Positions 47,133 to 55,803 are shown, numbered from the stretch's first letter. The stretch: DNA of 64,000 nucleotides from Cladopsammia gracilis (GCA_022457155.1 JAJGOT010000318.1:784001-848000), one strand, 5' to 3'. Notes: generated by a model not told the origin, from the letters alone. A program made the numbers and translations.

Positions 47133-47938
47133 TCAAAATCTTTTCCCGTTTTTTGGAGCGCCGAGACCAAGTTTCTGTTTTGCTTGAATTGTGTTTCGCG
47201 CCAAAGCATGACCCCACTGTCTTTCTTTCCAGGGAATGGCATCCAAAGCGGCAACCATTTTCCTGTCGGCTTTGTTTTTGCATTTACGTGGATTCTTTTC
47301 CTTCGCGCAGACTGAATAATCCACATCGTGTTGCATAGCAACTGCGTCTGTTTTTCCTGTGGGCTGCTGCATAATTTCGAGAATTTTTCCCTTTTCATCA
47401 AATCTGACTTGCTTATCCAATGGGTTATAAGGGCCGGTATAATTATGCCCTGGAAGGGTGAAACCTTTCTTTGGTCTTGGCAGCTTCCCAATCCAGGAAT
47501 GAACATCTAAAGCACCCCCATCCAAATCTGCTCGATCTGTTTTATATTTTCTGTTTGGTCGGATCGCCGTACTCAGTTGATTGAGCATATCAGCAGAGGT
47601 TTTGGCAAGAAATGGTTTCATCGTGTCCAGGGCAAAATCCAATGCTTTCTTTTGAGTGTTTTTGTTTCGCAATAATTCACTGGCTCCATAACGACCCATT
47701 TCAACTGTCTTTTTTCCCAACCAAGGCAGCGCATGCGCGACGCCAGTCAGCGCAAGTTCACCAATGCCCCCACCTTGTGAGGGCCGACTCCATTTCCCGA
47801 AACAAATTGAGATTTCGGTTTCCCGCAGGAAGCGCATTTGGCTTTCACCCTTATCCTGTTGTTTTTTGTTGTGACGCGGTGTTCTGAACCGGGTACATTT
47901 GGCGTGAATCTTTTTTCCTTCACGCAATAGATTTCCAT
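47133..47938 (-). pseudogene. Virion protein with phospholipase A2-like domain, frame-broken
   Basis: The C-terminal half has the signature of parvovirus-type PLA2 domains: a calcium-loop sequence LPGHNYTGPYNPL and the catalytic pair in TDAVAMQHDVDY. PLA2 domains in adintoviruses/Polintons are thought to help virions leave endosomes. The N-terminal part, with a CASCGK zinc-ribbon-like motif, starts at ATG 47938, two bases after the protease stop, but lies in a different frame from the PLA2 part. The frames must exchange near 47760-47790. A sequencing error, decay or programmed frameshift are all possible. The middle has a hydrophobic/amphipathic stretch (ELALTGVAHALPWLG). Confidence 0.75.
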
Positions 47939-47940
47939 TT

Positions 47941-48375
47941 TCAATCGAAATATTCTTTTATGAATTTTTCATTTTGCGCTGTATTAGTCAGACTGAGAGG
48001 TTTGAGAATATCATAGAAGTCTTTCCCCTGCGACCATTGATGGAGGAAATACAGGCAATAATACCCGCAAAGAACGCTGTTGATGTTTTGATATTGACTG
48101 CTGTTCCAAATCACCGGTTTGGAACTTTTGAATTCCTGGGGAAATCCCATCCCAAAAGAGTCGAAATACCACAGGGCACGATCTCCGGGGGCGCAGCACA
48201 CCCAGTGAGTTCCGGCATTTTCAAGCGAATCAAGATTGATAATGCAGGGGCTGTGTTCTCGGGGCATGGCTTCATCCCTGGCGAAAATCCCTTTGAAATT
48301 GGGAATTTTCAGAAAATCAATCCACTGGAGAAGATCAAGGTTGCTCAGGGGTTTGTTCACGAATTTGGGTTTCAA
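47941..48375 (-). CDS. Adenain-like cysteine protease
   Basis: Maturation protease of the C5 (adenovirus) family. Expected triad: His in NAGTHWVCC, Asp in LWYFDSFGMGFPQ, Cys in NSVLCGYYCLYFLHQW. The N-terminus LSNLDLLQWIDFLKIPNF is typical of the Polinton form. The first codon in this span is TTG. The frame is open further upstream inside the preceding gene without a nearby ATG, and the first in-frame ATG is internal. So the start is unresolved: non-AUG, upstream, or lost. Confidence 0.8.
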   Translation of the reverse strand: MKPKFVNKPLSNLDLLQWIDFLKIPNFKGIFARDEAMPREHSPCIINLDSLENAGTHWVCCAPGDRALWYFDSFGMGFPQEFKSSKPVIWNSSQYQNINSVLCGYYCLYFLHQWSQGKDFYDILKPLSLTNTAQNEKFIKEYFD

Positions 48376-49232
48376 AGAATCGCCCCGAGAACTGGGATAT
48401 TGTTGAATGGACTTTTCGATCCCAGCAGAAGTCCCGCTCCTTTTTTGGATTTTTTTCCCATCCCAATTTTTCGTCCCCAGGTTCCGATGAATGGAGGCGG
48501 GCGTTGGAAGGAAGTGCCCAATCTTGGAGCGCCGTTTCCTTTTGGGCGTCCAACTCTTGGCGCTCCTTTTCCCTTTGGGCGTCCAACTCTAGGAGCGCCT
48601 TTCCCAAACAAATTTTTCACCATGTCCAGCGCCAGTGGAATTCCGATGGAAGCCAGCACAGTTCCCAACAATCCACCAGATTGTTTTGCTGATGGTTTTA
48701 TCGTCAGTTGTCCTCCTGATTTCAGGGCAGTCAAAATATCCTGTTTCTGCTTATTTGTCAACAAATGTTTATTGTCAATCAGTTTCTGAATTTTATCTTG
48801 GGGAATGAGAAATCCACCCGTTTGCCCGCCTCCTTTCAGTCGAGGTCGCTGCGCTCCCTTCCCGCTTATCTTTTTCACGACTTGACTCGCTCCTTCACTC
48901 GCCAAACCAGCCAATGCTGACAGTCCAAGTGTCTTTGCCAGGGTGGGTGCCAGGGAACGAGCCAGGGGAACAATAGCAGAGAAAAGACTTCCGCCTTGCT
49001 TCATTACCTTTCGGATTTGCGTTTTTGATATCTTGATTTCAACTCCCTTTCCCTGAGATGCGGCTTTGGCAATTCGGTTCTTTTGGTTGACTGTCAGCAT
49101 CAGTTCATCATTTCCGCGTGTTTGATTTTTTTTCAGCCTCAGGGTGATAGCGCAGTTTGCTTTGAATGCTCTTCCAAGCTTGCTTTTTTGCCCTTCCGAC
49201 AGATTTACTTTATATGGGTGATATGTTGTCAT
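48372..49232 (-). CDS. Basic/hydrophobic minor core protein (pX/pVI-like)
   Basis: It begins MTTYHPYKVNLSEGQKSKLG from an ATG preceded by tttaaa. The sequence has a basic N-terminal domain (AITLRLKKNQTRGNDELMLT), a hydrophobic amphipathic segment (LFSAIVPLARSLAPTLAKTL then LSALAGLASEGASQ), a Gly/Lys-rich region and a second hydrophobic stretch (LLGTVLASIGIPLALDMV), then tandem KGKGAPRVGRP repeats. Such composition matches adenovirus-like core or membrane-lytic minor capsid proteins of Polintons. It overlaps the protease gene by a few bases. Confidence 0.65.
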   Translation of the reverse strand: MTTYHPYKVNLSEGQKSKLGRAFKANCAITLRLKKNQTRGNDELMLTVNQKNRIAKAASQGKGVEIKISKTQIRKVMKQGGSLFSAIVPLARSLAPTLAKTLGLSALAGLASEGASQVVKKISGKGAQRPRLKGGGQTGGFLIPQDKIQKLIDNKHLLTNKQKQDILTALKSGGQLTIKPSAKQSGGLLGTVLASIGIPLALDMVKNLFGKGAPRVGRPKGKGAPRVGRPKGNGAPRLGTSFQRPPPFIGTWGRKIGMGKKSKKGAGLLLGSKSPFNNIPVLGAIL

Positions 49233-49265
49233 TTTAAATGACAAGATATGTTTTTCACAGATCAC

Positions 49266-49312
49266 ACTTCGCTTCGCTCAGTTCGCTGTGCTCGCTTCAC
49301 ACGATAACCAGC
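49266..49312. promoter_or_regulatory. GCTTCGCTCA-type repeat between core protein and capsid genes
   Basis: The gap contains cttcgcttcgctcagttcgc, the complement of the gagcgaagcga motif that recurs at 45092, 45220, 45365 and 55265. Its role is unknown. Confidence 0.5.
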
Positions 49313-50581
49313 TCATTTCCAATCATCAATTTTCACTTCTTCTTCATAGAGAACTATCGCATGTACATTGAAGTTTGCCGCTGCATTTGCGCTTAATCGA
49401 TACCTGAATATCAACTGCTTGGGATCTCTTGTTGGTTTTTCAGTTTGATAAGTCAGATCGAAATAGATCAATGGGAAAAGAGACTTGAAATTGGCCAGAT
49501 TCAACTGTGTCCCTGTGTTGTAGTCATTTTTCCTCATTGCATAAGCCATGACATCCTGGAAAATCCTCACTTTGCTTTCACTGTCATACTCTGTTTCCGG
49601 GTAGAAAACTCCGTTTCCATATTCTAATCGGCAGTTCAACAAGGATGAATCATTATCCGCTGCATTCAGCTTGAAAGTGTCCATCAGATAGGGATTGCCT
49701 TCTGCAGGGACATCATTGGGTGGAGCGGTTCTTTTCAGCCAGACAAAAATATGCCTCACATTGTCGATGCTCGCTGAGATCTGGAAGAATCCTGATGATC
49801 TTGCGGGAGCTGATTGCTGATACATTTCCCTCAGATATTTCCATTGCGTTTCTTTCAGGAATGAGCTGACAAATTTGTCATACAGAGAATCTTTGGGAGT
49901 CAATCTTGGCACCCAAAGCAAAAATCGATTCACAACAACTCTTCCAGCAGCAGCAGCATGAGCCTTATGAATGAGTTCCCCATCATCATTAAGTGTTATC
50001 TCGAATTGGAGCTGCATAGGCACAAGCATCTTATCTTCCAACTCTTCGAAAAAGGAAAAACGATTCAGGGGAATGATCGTGTTAATGTTCTTTGCACCGC
50101 CGTTTCCATCATCTTCAACTGCTTGAGATTGCAACCGCCGAGCTTCAAATCCAAGATTCGTATTAGCGGTTGTTGCATTAGTATCCAAATACCAGAAACT
50201 GTTCTTGGCGACTGATCTGCTGAAGTCGTCGGAGTATTCCAGCAAATTCTTTGCGAAACAGACTTTATGCAGATTATCAGTATCATAAATAATCTTTCCC
50301 GCAGATTTTATCGTCAGGTGTTTAATCAGGGAATGAGCGCCATTGATCACTGTGATTCTGTCAGCTGCTTCATATCCGGCACCATCCGCCAGTTTTTGAA
50401 GTTGAAACTGCACCTCGAAATACGCATTATACCAATCATAGAATGCGGATCGGTCATTAATCGTGAATTTATAACCACTTTTTTGTTGATGTTGATCATT
50501 AGCTGGAGCTCGGATTGTGTCATCCAGCTGGAAGCGCACTAATTCATTTCTTTGAAGATATTCATTCGATCGAAAAGCCAT
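49313..50581 (-). CDS. Major capsid protein (Polinton hexon-like, double jelly-roll)
   Basis: A 422-residue intact protein starting MAFRSNEYLQRNELVRFQLD from a tttaaaatg start. The alternation of strands and aromatic-rich segments (SAFYDWYNAYFEVQFQLQKL, EDKMLVPMQLQFEITLNDDG, FPLIYFDLTYQ) and its position between penton and core protein genes fit the Polinton major capsid protein. It is shorter than many Polinton capsid proteins (about 500-600 residues). Assembly of icosahedral capsid shells is inferred from the family. Confidence 0.8.
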   Translation of the reverse strand: MAFRSNEYLQRNELVRFQLDDTIRAPANDQHQQKSGYKFTINDRSAFYDWYNAYFEVQFQLQKLADGAGYEAADRITVINGAHSLIKHLTIKSAGKIIYDTDNLHKVCFAKNLLEYSDDFSRSVAKNSFWYLDTNATTANTNLGFEARRLQSQAVEDDGNGGAKNINTIIPLNRFSFFEELEDKMLVPMQLQFEITLNDDGELIHKAHAAAAGRVVVNRFLLWVPRLTPKDSLYDKFVSSFLKETQWKYLREMYQQSAPARSSGFFQISASIDNVRHIFVWLKRTAPPNDVPAEGNPYLMDTFKLNAADNDSSLLNCRLEYGNGVFYPETEYDSESKVRIFQDVMAYAMRKNDYNTGTQLNLANFKSLFPLIYFDLTYQTEKPTRDPKQLIFRYRLSANAAANFNVHAIVLYEEEVKIDDWK

Positions 50582-50582
50582 T

Positions 50583-50969
50583 TTAAATCATTTTTTTTCT
50601 TTTCCGGACTCCCTGCCCAGAGATCAACCTGTTCAATATGGCATCAGAACATTCTCCGGAGGTTGACGCAGGGGCTGATTGTGGTCGAGCTGGCGGTTTT
50701 TTGCTCCCCTTTCTCATATTTTCCAGTTTTTTCATGATCAAATCACCAGATTTTTCAACTGCTTTTTTGCCGAGTTTATCCCCAGCGTGAGAAATTCCTG
50801 ATTCCAATGCTTTTTTCGCAATGGGTTTCGCGAATTTATTGAAGACGACTGATGCGACCTTCCTCATTGGTTTGAAAATATTGTCCACAATGACACCTGT
50901 TCCTTTATGCCGGAAGACAAACCGCCCCAGCTGGGGGTGGAAAAAACGAGAGAATTCATAACTTTTCAT
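50583..50969 (-). CDS. Small basic amphipathic virion protein
   Basis: 128 residues with ataaaatg start. It contains GRFVFRHKGTGVIVDNIFKP, an amphipathic basic helix region (KPIAKKALESGISHAGDKLG, KKAVEKSGDLIMKKLENMRK) and a basic tail (GVRKRKKMI). It lies directly between capsid and penton genes, overlapping the penton stop by four bases. Probably a minor structural or DNA-condensing protein; no firm homology. Confidence 0.5.
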   Translation of the reverse strand: MKSYEFSRFFHPQLGRFVFRHKGTGVIVDNIFKPMRKVASVVFNKFAKPIAKKALESGISHAGDKLGKKAVEKSGDLIMKKLENMRKGSKKPPARPQSAPASTSGECSDAILNRLISGQGVRKRKKMI

Positions 50970-51742
50970 TTTATTTGTTTTTTCAAGATAAGCGAGAATG
51001 CTGTATCAGCCCCATTCAAATCAACAACCCGCCTTTTCCCATCAGTGATATAAATCCGAATGGAGCTTATTCTGTTTTTATTCACAGGGCTGAACATCAC
51101 TCTCATGGGTTCAAGAGTGAAACTATAGGAGGCCTGCAGAACAGATGTTGAAAAGGAGAAGATGATATCACTCTCTTCCCCATCCACAAGCGAATCACTT
51201 GTGAGATCGCAATGAACGTTCAACATATCAGTATCTTGACTGAGGTTTGGAACTCTGGGGCCAACATTGACTTTATCTTTCAGAATCTTTTTATCGAAAC
51301 CAACGAGATCGCCGAAGTTGGATTTCTCGAGATCAAGTTGCCAGTTTGCTTCCAGTGTGATTGTTACTCTGAAAGTTGTGGGAGAGAAAGCAAGATTGAT
51401 TGGGAATTTTTCATTCTTTCCTGGGGTGGATCCTGCGAGGGGGCCTGTTGCGTTTCGAATTGCCGCATTCAAAGTGGAATAATCCCAAACCCCAGCGGGA
51501 AAGGTGATATCGGAAAATGTTTTCCCACCATCAGAGCTGAATCTGATCAGCTGATTTTTCAATGCCGCATTGATGTTATACCACGTAAAACTCATATTGA
51601 TAATTCTGTTCAATCCAACAACATATTGGGAATTTGGGTCCAAAATAATGGGTCGATTGAATTTTGTTGTGGAATTTTCTGGTTTGTTTCCCCCAGTCTT
51701 GACGGAAAAGGATGACAGGACAATTTCTCTTTCGATTTCCAT
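50966..51742 (-). CDS. Minor capsid (penton-like) protein, single jelly-roll
   Basis: Starts at MEIEREIVLSSFSVKTGGNK (ctaaaatg context); the open frame continues upstream to 51778 but overlaps the PPxY gene, so I choose this start. Beta-rich with the pattern of Polinton penton proteins: LDPNSQYVVGLNRIINMSFT near the N-terminus and VVDLNGADTAFSLILKKQ at the end. Its usual partner, the major capsid protein, is one gene downstream. Confidence 0.75.
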   Translation of the reverse strand: MEIEREIVLSSFSVKTGGNKPENSTTKFNRPIILDPNSQYVVGLNRIINMSFTWYNINAALKNQLIRFSSDGGKTFSDITFPAGVWDYSTLNAAIRNATGPLAGSTPGKNEKFPINLAFSPTTFRVTITLEANWQLDLEKSNFGDLVGFDKKILKDKVNVGPRVPNLSQDTDMLNVHCDLTSDSLVDGEESDIIFSFSTSVLQASYSFTLEPMRVMFSPVNKNRISSIRIYITDGKRRVVDLNGADTAFSLILKKQIK

Positions 51743-51743
51743 T

Positions 51744-52715
51744 TTAGAGTTTGAAATACTTTCTGAAAAGCTTCTCATGCTGGGAACGATTGATGACTCC
51801 CTCTTTCAGGAGAAGATCAAGAATACCAACCCCGGTATTTCTGATGCCCGCATTCGTATTCCCAGCAAGAATGGAGCCAACAATGACCTCAAGTTTCTGG
51901 AGGAGATCTGCGGGGTTGGAGAAAAAACGGATGGATCCACCTTTTTTTCTCCTGATTCCCGAACCTTTCAATGTCTTTTGTTTCGCTTGAAAATGTTTGA
52001 TGTATTCACTCAAAATTCGGGATGAGCGGTCTATTCTGCTATGTTGCAAATTCTTTTGCTCTTGCGTTATTTCCCCTTTCTTGAATTTTTTGGTCCAAGA
52101 TGATTTATACCCTTTCAACTGATTTCTTCTGAAGTTTGCAATGGTCACAAGATCATTGAGATATTTGATTTTCTTCGCTGATGAGACATTTGGTTCACTG
52201 AGTGTTTTCTCTGCAGTATCATAATTCGTGAGGTCCAAGTCATTCAAGATCTGATTGGCTTCATCTCCTTTTTCCTCTTCCTCTTCATCGCCCGGCGCAA
52301 GAGCATAATCGGGAGAGTCGTCTTCTTCATATTCAGGTGGATCTTCCCCTACTTCTTGCATAATTTCTTCATATGTTGGCGGCCCTGCTGGAATTTGCTT
52401 CTTTGTTTGGGATGGAACGGCCTCATCAAACAAACCTTCAACGTCCATCTCTTCAAATGGGTCGACTTCGGGGAGATAATCAACCTCCGCCGGTTTGGCT
52501 TTCCCAACTTTCTTCCGGATTTTCGGGAGTGGCCCCAAATTCGACGCAATCACCTCATCCAGTTTCGATGTGACTGGTTTGAACATTTTTTCAAGTCCGA
52601 TTTGACTTGTCTCTTCACCCAACTTTTTCTGGGTGATAGCATTGTGAACAAAGTTGATTTTTTTCCCCAAAGCAGATTTGCTTTTAGCCATTTCTTGCCA
52701 TTTCAATAAACTCAT
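51744..52715 (-). CDS. PPxY late-domain virion protein
   Basis: Starts at MSLLKWQEMAKSKSALGKKI (tataaaatg). It carries two PPxY motifs close together in an acidic region (PAGPPTYEEIMQEVGEDPPE then YEEDD), which recruit NEDD4-type ubiquitin ligases in adenovirus and retrovirus proteins. The acidic stretch (GDEEEEEKGDEANQ) is followed by a basic helical part and a conserved-looking C-terminus (FFSNPADLLQKLEVIVGSIL, LLLKEGVINRSQHEKLFRKY). PPxY proteins are known in Polintons. The stop lies two bases before the penton start. Confidence 0.65.
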   Translation of the reverse strand: MSLLKWQEMAKSKSALGKKINFVHNAITQKKLGEETSQIGLEKMFKPVTSKLDEVIASNLGPLPKIRKKVGKAKPAEVDYLPEVDPFEEMDVEGLFDEAVPSQTKKQIPAGPPTYEEIMQEVGEDPPEYEEDDSPDYALAPGDEEEEEKGDEANQILNDLDLTNYDTAEKTLSEPNVSSAKKIKYLNDLVTIANFRRNQLKGYKSSWTKKFKKGEITQEQKNLQHSRIDRSSRILSEYIKHFQAKQKTLKGSGIRRKKGGSIRFFSNPADLLQKLEVIVGSILAGNTNAGIRNTGVGILDLLLKEGVINRSQHEKLFRKYFKL

Positions 52716-52793
52716 TTTATATCCCAGAAACACAAATTTGGGATGAAGAACAAGATGTAGAACATGATGTAGAACGTCATGTTCATTAATAAA
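52716..52793. promoter_or_regulatory. Divergent promoter region
   Basis: This 78-bp gap separates the minus-strand capsid block from the plus-strand ATPase block. It contains an imperfect direct repeat gatgtagaacat/gatgtagaacgt. Both genes start with taaaatg at its edges. Confidence 0.5.
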
Positions 52794-53429
52794 ATGAAGA
52801 TTCCAAATTATGATTGTCAGGATCCAATCACGAATTTCAAACAACTTCACCCTTTCATGCCGGATCGAACTTTCAGAATGTTGATCTGTGGCCCTTCAGG
52901 ATCAGGGAAAACAAATGTTCTCCTGGATATGATCCTCCGCCCGCTGCTCTTCTACGATAAAATTTTCCTCTATGCGAAAAATCTTGACCAAACCAAATAT
53001 CAACATCTGCTGAAAACATTTCGCCCATTCAGCAAAGAAGCTGGGTATGACGTTGTGGAAGCATCCCCGGATGAAATCATCCCAGTTTCTGAATTGACAG
53101 GGGAGAATCAAAAGCTGGTTGTTTTCGATGATTTTGTTTCCGAAAAAAACCAAAAGCCATTGATTGATTATTTCATTCAGGGCAGGCATAAGAAATGTTC
53201 TGTGATTTATCTTTCGCAAAGTTATTTCGGAACACCAAAAGATATCCGCCTGAATTGCTCGCATTTTTGCATCTTCGAATTCCCCAGCAACAAAGAAATT
53301 ACGGCGATCTGCAGGGAGAACAATGTCAGCAAAGAAGATTATCGGAAAGCAACGCATGATCCGTTCTCTTTCCTGTATGTGGATAAGCCGAGGAAATTCA
53401 TTGCCAAAAACTTTGATGAAAGCATTTAA
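52794..53429 (+). CDS. DNA-packaging ATPase (FtsK/HerA, A32-like)
   Basis: Walker A in MLICGPSGSGKTNVLLDMIL, Walker B in KLVVFDDFVSEKN, and a sensor-like SVIYLSQSYF. The full domain is contained in 212 residues. I choose the ATG giving MKIPNYDCQD (tt aataaaatg); an upstream non-ATG frame is possible. It pumps DNA into preformed capsids in related viruses. Confidence 0.85.
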   Translation: MKIPNYDCQDPITNFKQLHPFMPDRTFRMLICGPSGSGKTNVLLDMILRPLLFYDKIFLYAKNLDQTKYQHLLKTFRPFSKEAGYDVVEASPDEIIPVSELTGENQKLVVFDDFVSEKNQKPLIDYFIQGRHKKCSVIYLSQSYFGTPKDIRLNCSHFCIFEFPSNKEITAICRENNVSKEDYRKATHDPFSFLYVDKPRKFIAKNFDESI

Positions 53430-53430
53430 A

Positions 53431-55248
53431 ATGAGTTATTCAAATGGATTGCTTTCTGAAACAAGCACCTCCCAGGGAGGAAAAGATGGAAAAGATGGGT
53501 TGCCAGGAGTTGGTTTCAAGCTGACGCCAGCAGGGGACTTCGATCTTCAAAACAAAAAAATGACAAATATCGCTGAAGGAACGGGGAATTCGGATGCAAT
53601 TACCAAACACCAAGTTGACACGCTTGCAACGCAATTGCGAGCAGATTCTCTCCAGGTGGATGGTTCCTCGCATGTGACTGGGGATCTTGATCTCAGGGGA
53701 CAAAAACTCATCAACCCCGGGGAAATAGAAATGAATCGCAAATTGATCGTCAATCTGGACACGGATGAAAACCAGGATTTGTCAGCGGTGAATATGGTCA
53801 CTCTGAAAAAATTCCACCCTGATGCTCCGGCTCACACACATGAAGTCACGAAGGATATTGATTTAAAAGAACTTTTCAACGTGAAAAACTCAAAACAGCA
53901 AACATGGCATGATTTGGGAGCGCATTATAACAACCTGGTTTCTTATAATGACACCAAAAATATCTTTCTCAGCCGCAAAGAGGCGTTTCCAATGGAGACG
54001 GCTTTGGATATGGGAAATCACACCATTTTTAACGTGAAAGATCCCGAAGTTGCCGACCAAGGCGCAAATAAAAGATATGTGGATGCCCAATCCGCGAAAA
54101 AGCTTTCGTTGGAAGGCGGGACAATGACCAGAAACCTGGATATGAACTCGCAACAAATCAACAATATTGCAGCGCCAACTCTGAAGCGACAACCCACGTC
54201 AAAATCTTATGTGGATAATGCGATAGGAGGTGTGGTAGTCCACACGATGGAATTAGAAGAAAAACTTAAAGAATATGTCAATGAATCGCATATCACGTCA
54301 ACCTCTCACCCAAAGGACGCATTCCGCTATCTGATGGAAAATGTGGATGAATCCAGCTCTGAACATCATATGACAGTGACTGGGATAAGTGATTTTCCAG
54401 ATTCGCCGCATCATTTCAACAAGAAGGCTTATGACTTACAAATCACAAAAGATCTTTTAAATGAATACTCTGGGAGACTTGGATTCAATATGTACAAATT
54501 ACCAGAGGGAGAATACACCGTGTGCGTGGAATTCTTTCCCGCAGCAATGGATGGCGTGAGCGTCAACGTTGTGAGCACAAGTCTGAATATCAATCAGCAA
54601 TCAACTAAGAAGTTTTCGGGGTATTCCAGATCCATCATCCACATACACAAATGGAGGATTTCCCCACCTGAATTCATCTATCTGGATTTGAAATGGAGAG
54701 GAACTGCCGAGTCAGCCGAAAAAGGAAATGCAAATCTGATCATATATGGCATTGCTGGTTCCCAACCTGATGTTGAAAGCAGCGTCTTCGATTCCCCTTT
54801 CGTTTTCCAAGCGGGGAAGATGGTCATGGAGGCTGACTTGGATTTGAATTCGCACTCCTTGTTGAATTTGCCGCTTCGCCCGTCAAAACACTTCATTTTT
54901 GCAAGATTTGTGAAAGGAAAACACGGTGATTGTTTGATCTTCCCAAATGAAGAGGAAGATGAAACAAATTATTGGCAACAATTTGGATCTGACTTCCGGA
55001 TTTTGAATGTCACGGTTTTCATTCTTCAACGCGGTTCCAACCCAGTGAGTGGAGCAACCATCATCATGACAAGTGTTGTTAAAGGAGATCGCATCACTCG
55101 GAACGCAGTCAGACCTTCCACCAATTCATTTGGTTCACTGCAGTTCACCTTCAATCTCCATGTTGGGCAGGAAGAAGCTTTCTATCTGGCTCTCTCGGAT
55201 GGAAATGCCATTCAAAGAGCAAAAGCGACAATTCTGATTGAAAAATGA
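53431..55248 (+). CDS. Fibre-like protein with collagen-like motif and phage tail-fibre repeats
   Basis: Starts at MSYSNGLLSETSTSQGGKDG, one base after the ATPase stop, at tttaaaatg. A short collagen-like motif (GGKDGKDGLPGVGF) is followed by at least four tail-fibre-type units: KMTNIAEGTGNSDAITKHQV, KLINPGEIEMNRKLIV, TIFNVKDPEVADQGANKRYV and GGTMTRNLDMNSQQINNIAA. Each follows the phage pattern of 'N-hydrophobic-N...P...DA..K.YVD'. The C-terminal half (about residues 300-600) is beta-rich without such repeats and may be a receptor-binding or knob domain. Inferred attachment fibre; length 605 residues. Confidence 0.65.
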   Translation: MSYSNGLLSETSTSQGGKDGKDGLPGVGFKLTPAGDFDLQNKKMTNIAEGTGNSDAITKHQVDTLATQLRADSLQVDGSSHVTGDLDLRGQKLINPGEIEMNRKLIVNLDTDENQDLSAVNMVTLKKFHPDAPAHTHEVTKDIDLKELFNVKNSKQQTWHDLGAHYNNLVSYNDTKNIFLSRKEAFPMETALDMGNHTIFNVKDPEVADQGANKRYVDAQSAKKLSLEGGTMTRNLDMNSQQINNIAAPTLKRQPTSKSYVDNAIGGVVVHTMELEEKLKEYVNESHITSTSHPKDAFRYLMENVDESSSEHHMTVTGISDFPDSPHHFNKKAYDLQITKDLLNEYSGRLGFNMYKLPEGEYTVCVEFFPAAMDGVSVNVVSTSLNINQQSTKKFSGYSRSIIHIHKWRISPPEFIYLDLKWRGTAESAEKGNANLIIYGIAGSQPDVESSVFDSPFVFQAGKMVMEADLDLNSHSLLNLPLRPSKHFIFARFVKGKHGDCLIFPNEEEDETNYWQQFGSDFRILNVTVFILQRGSNPVSGATIIMTSVVKGDRITRNAVRPSTNSFGSLQFTFNLHVGQEEAFYLALSDGNAIQRAKATILIEK

Positions 55249-55263
55249 TTTTCTCCCTGAAAA

Positions 55264-55803
55264 ATGAGAGCGAGCGAGCGAGCGACTGAAGGGAGCCGTT
55301 GCGAGCCGAGCCGCGCGAAGCGAAAACAAAGCATCTTTGCTTTCAATCACATCCACCCCGCAATTCGGGAAGAAGAACTGGAAGAGATCAAAAAACTTTT
55401 TCGATTTTATCACAAAAGATTCTGGTGCCTGAAACGAGCGCATGGTCGATTCAAGAAAATGAATCTGCTCATGAATTTAACCTCTTCCGGTCTGGTTGCA
55501 ATCGGGACGATTGCTGGGGCAGCAACAATGAATCCAATCGTTTTGGGAGTGATTTCAGGATTGGGTTTGGTCGTCAAAACCGCGAATGAAATGAAGAACC
55601 TGAAAAGCAAAATTGAGATGGCGAAGTTCGCTTTCACCACCTATGAAAAAACATTGAGTGATTTGCGCTTCGCTTTGCGGGGAGGAAATTTTGATCGAGC
55701 TGAATTTTTGTTTTCAATGGAAGCGATTGATGGGATTGTGATTGATTTGGGGTTGGATTTGGAAAAGTTTGAAGCTGAATGGGAGAAAAAATTTGAGGGT
55801 TGA
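55264..55803 (+). CDS. Two-helix membrane protein
   Basis: The middle has hydrophobic segments (LTSSGLVAIGTIAGAATMNP, IVLGVISGLGLVVKTANEMK), forming a likely transmembrane hairpin, followed by a coiled coil (KNLKSKIEMAKFAFTTYEKT). The first about 20 residues are encoded by gagcgagcgagcg/gcgaagcga-type repeats, so the true start may be internal (MNLLMNL). A similar membrane protein occurs in Polintons of cnidarians in my recollection; no function is known. Confidence 0.55.
   Translation: MRASERATEGSRCEPSRAKRKQSIFAFNHIHPAIREEELEEIKKLFRFYHKRFWCLKRAHGRFKKMNLLMNLTSSGLVAIGTIAGAATMNPIVLGVISGLGLVVKTANEMKNLKSKIEMAKFAFTTYEKTLSDLRFALRGGNFDRAEFLFSMEAIDGIVIDLGLDLEKFEAEWEKKFEG

Noticed and set aside
47131..47283. 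N-terminal 50 residues of the open frame leading into the integrase
   Set aside because: They lie over the end of the PLA2-like gene in another frame and are rich in Ser/Arg without integrase features.
47974..48789. 271-residue plus-strand frame antisense to protease and core protein
   Set aside because: The minus strand carries recognisable protease motifs; the plus frame has none.
53323..53430. Upstream extension of the fibre gene
   Set aside because: It overlaps the ATPase coding end in another frame. The ATG at 53431 has the same tttaaaatg context as other element genes.
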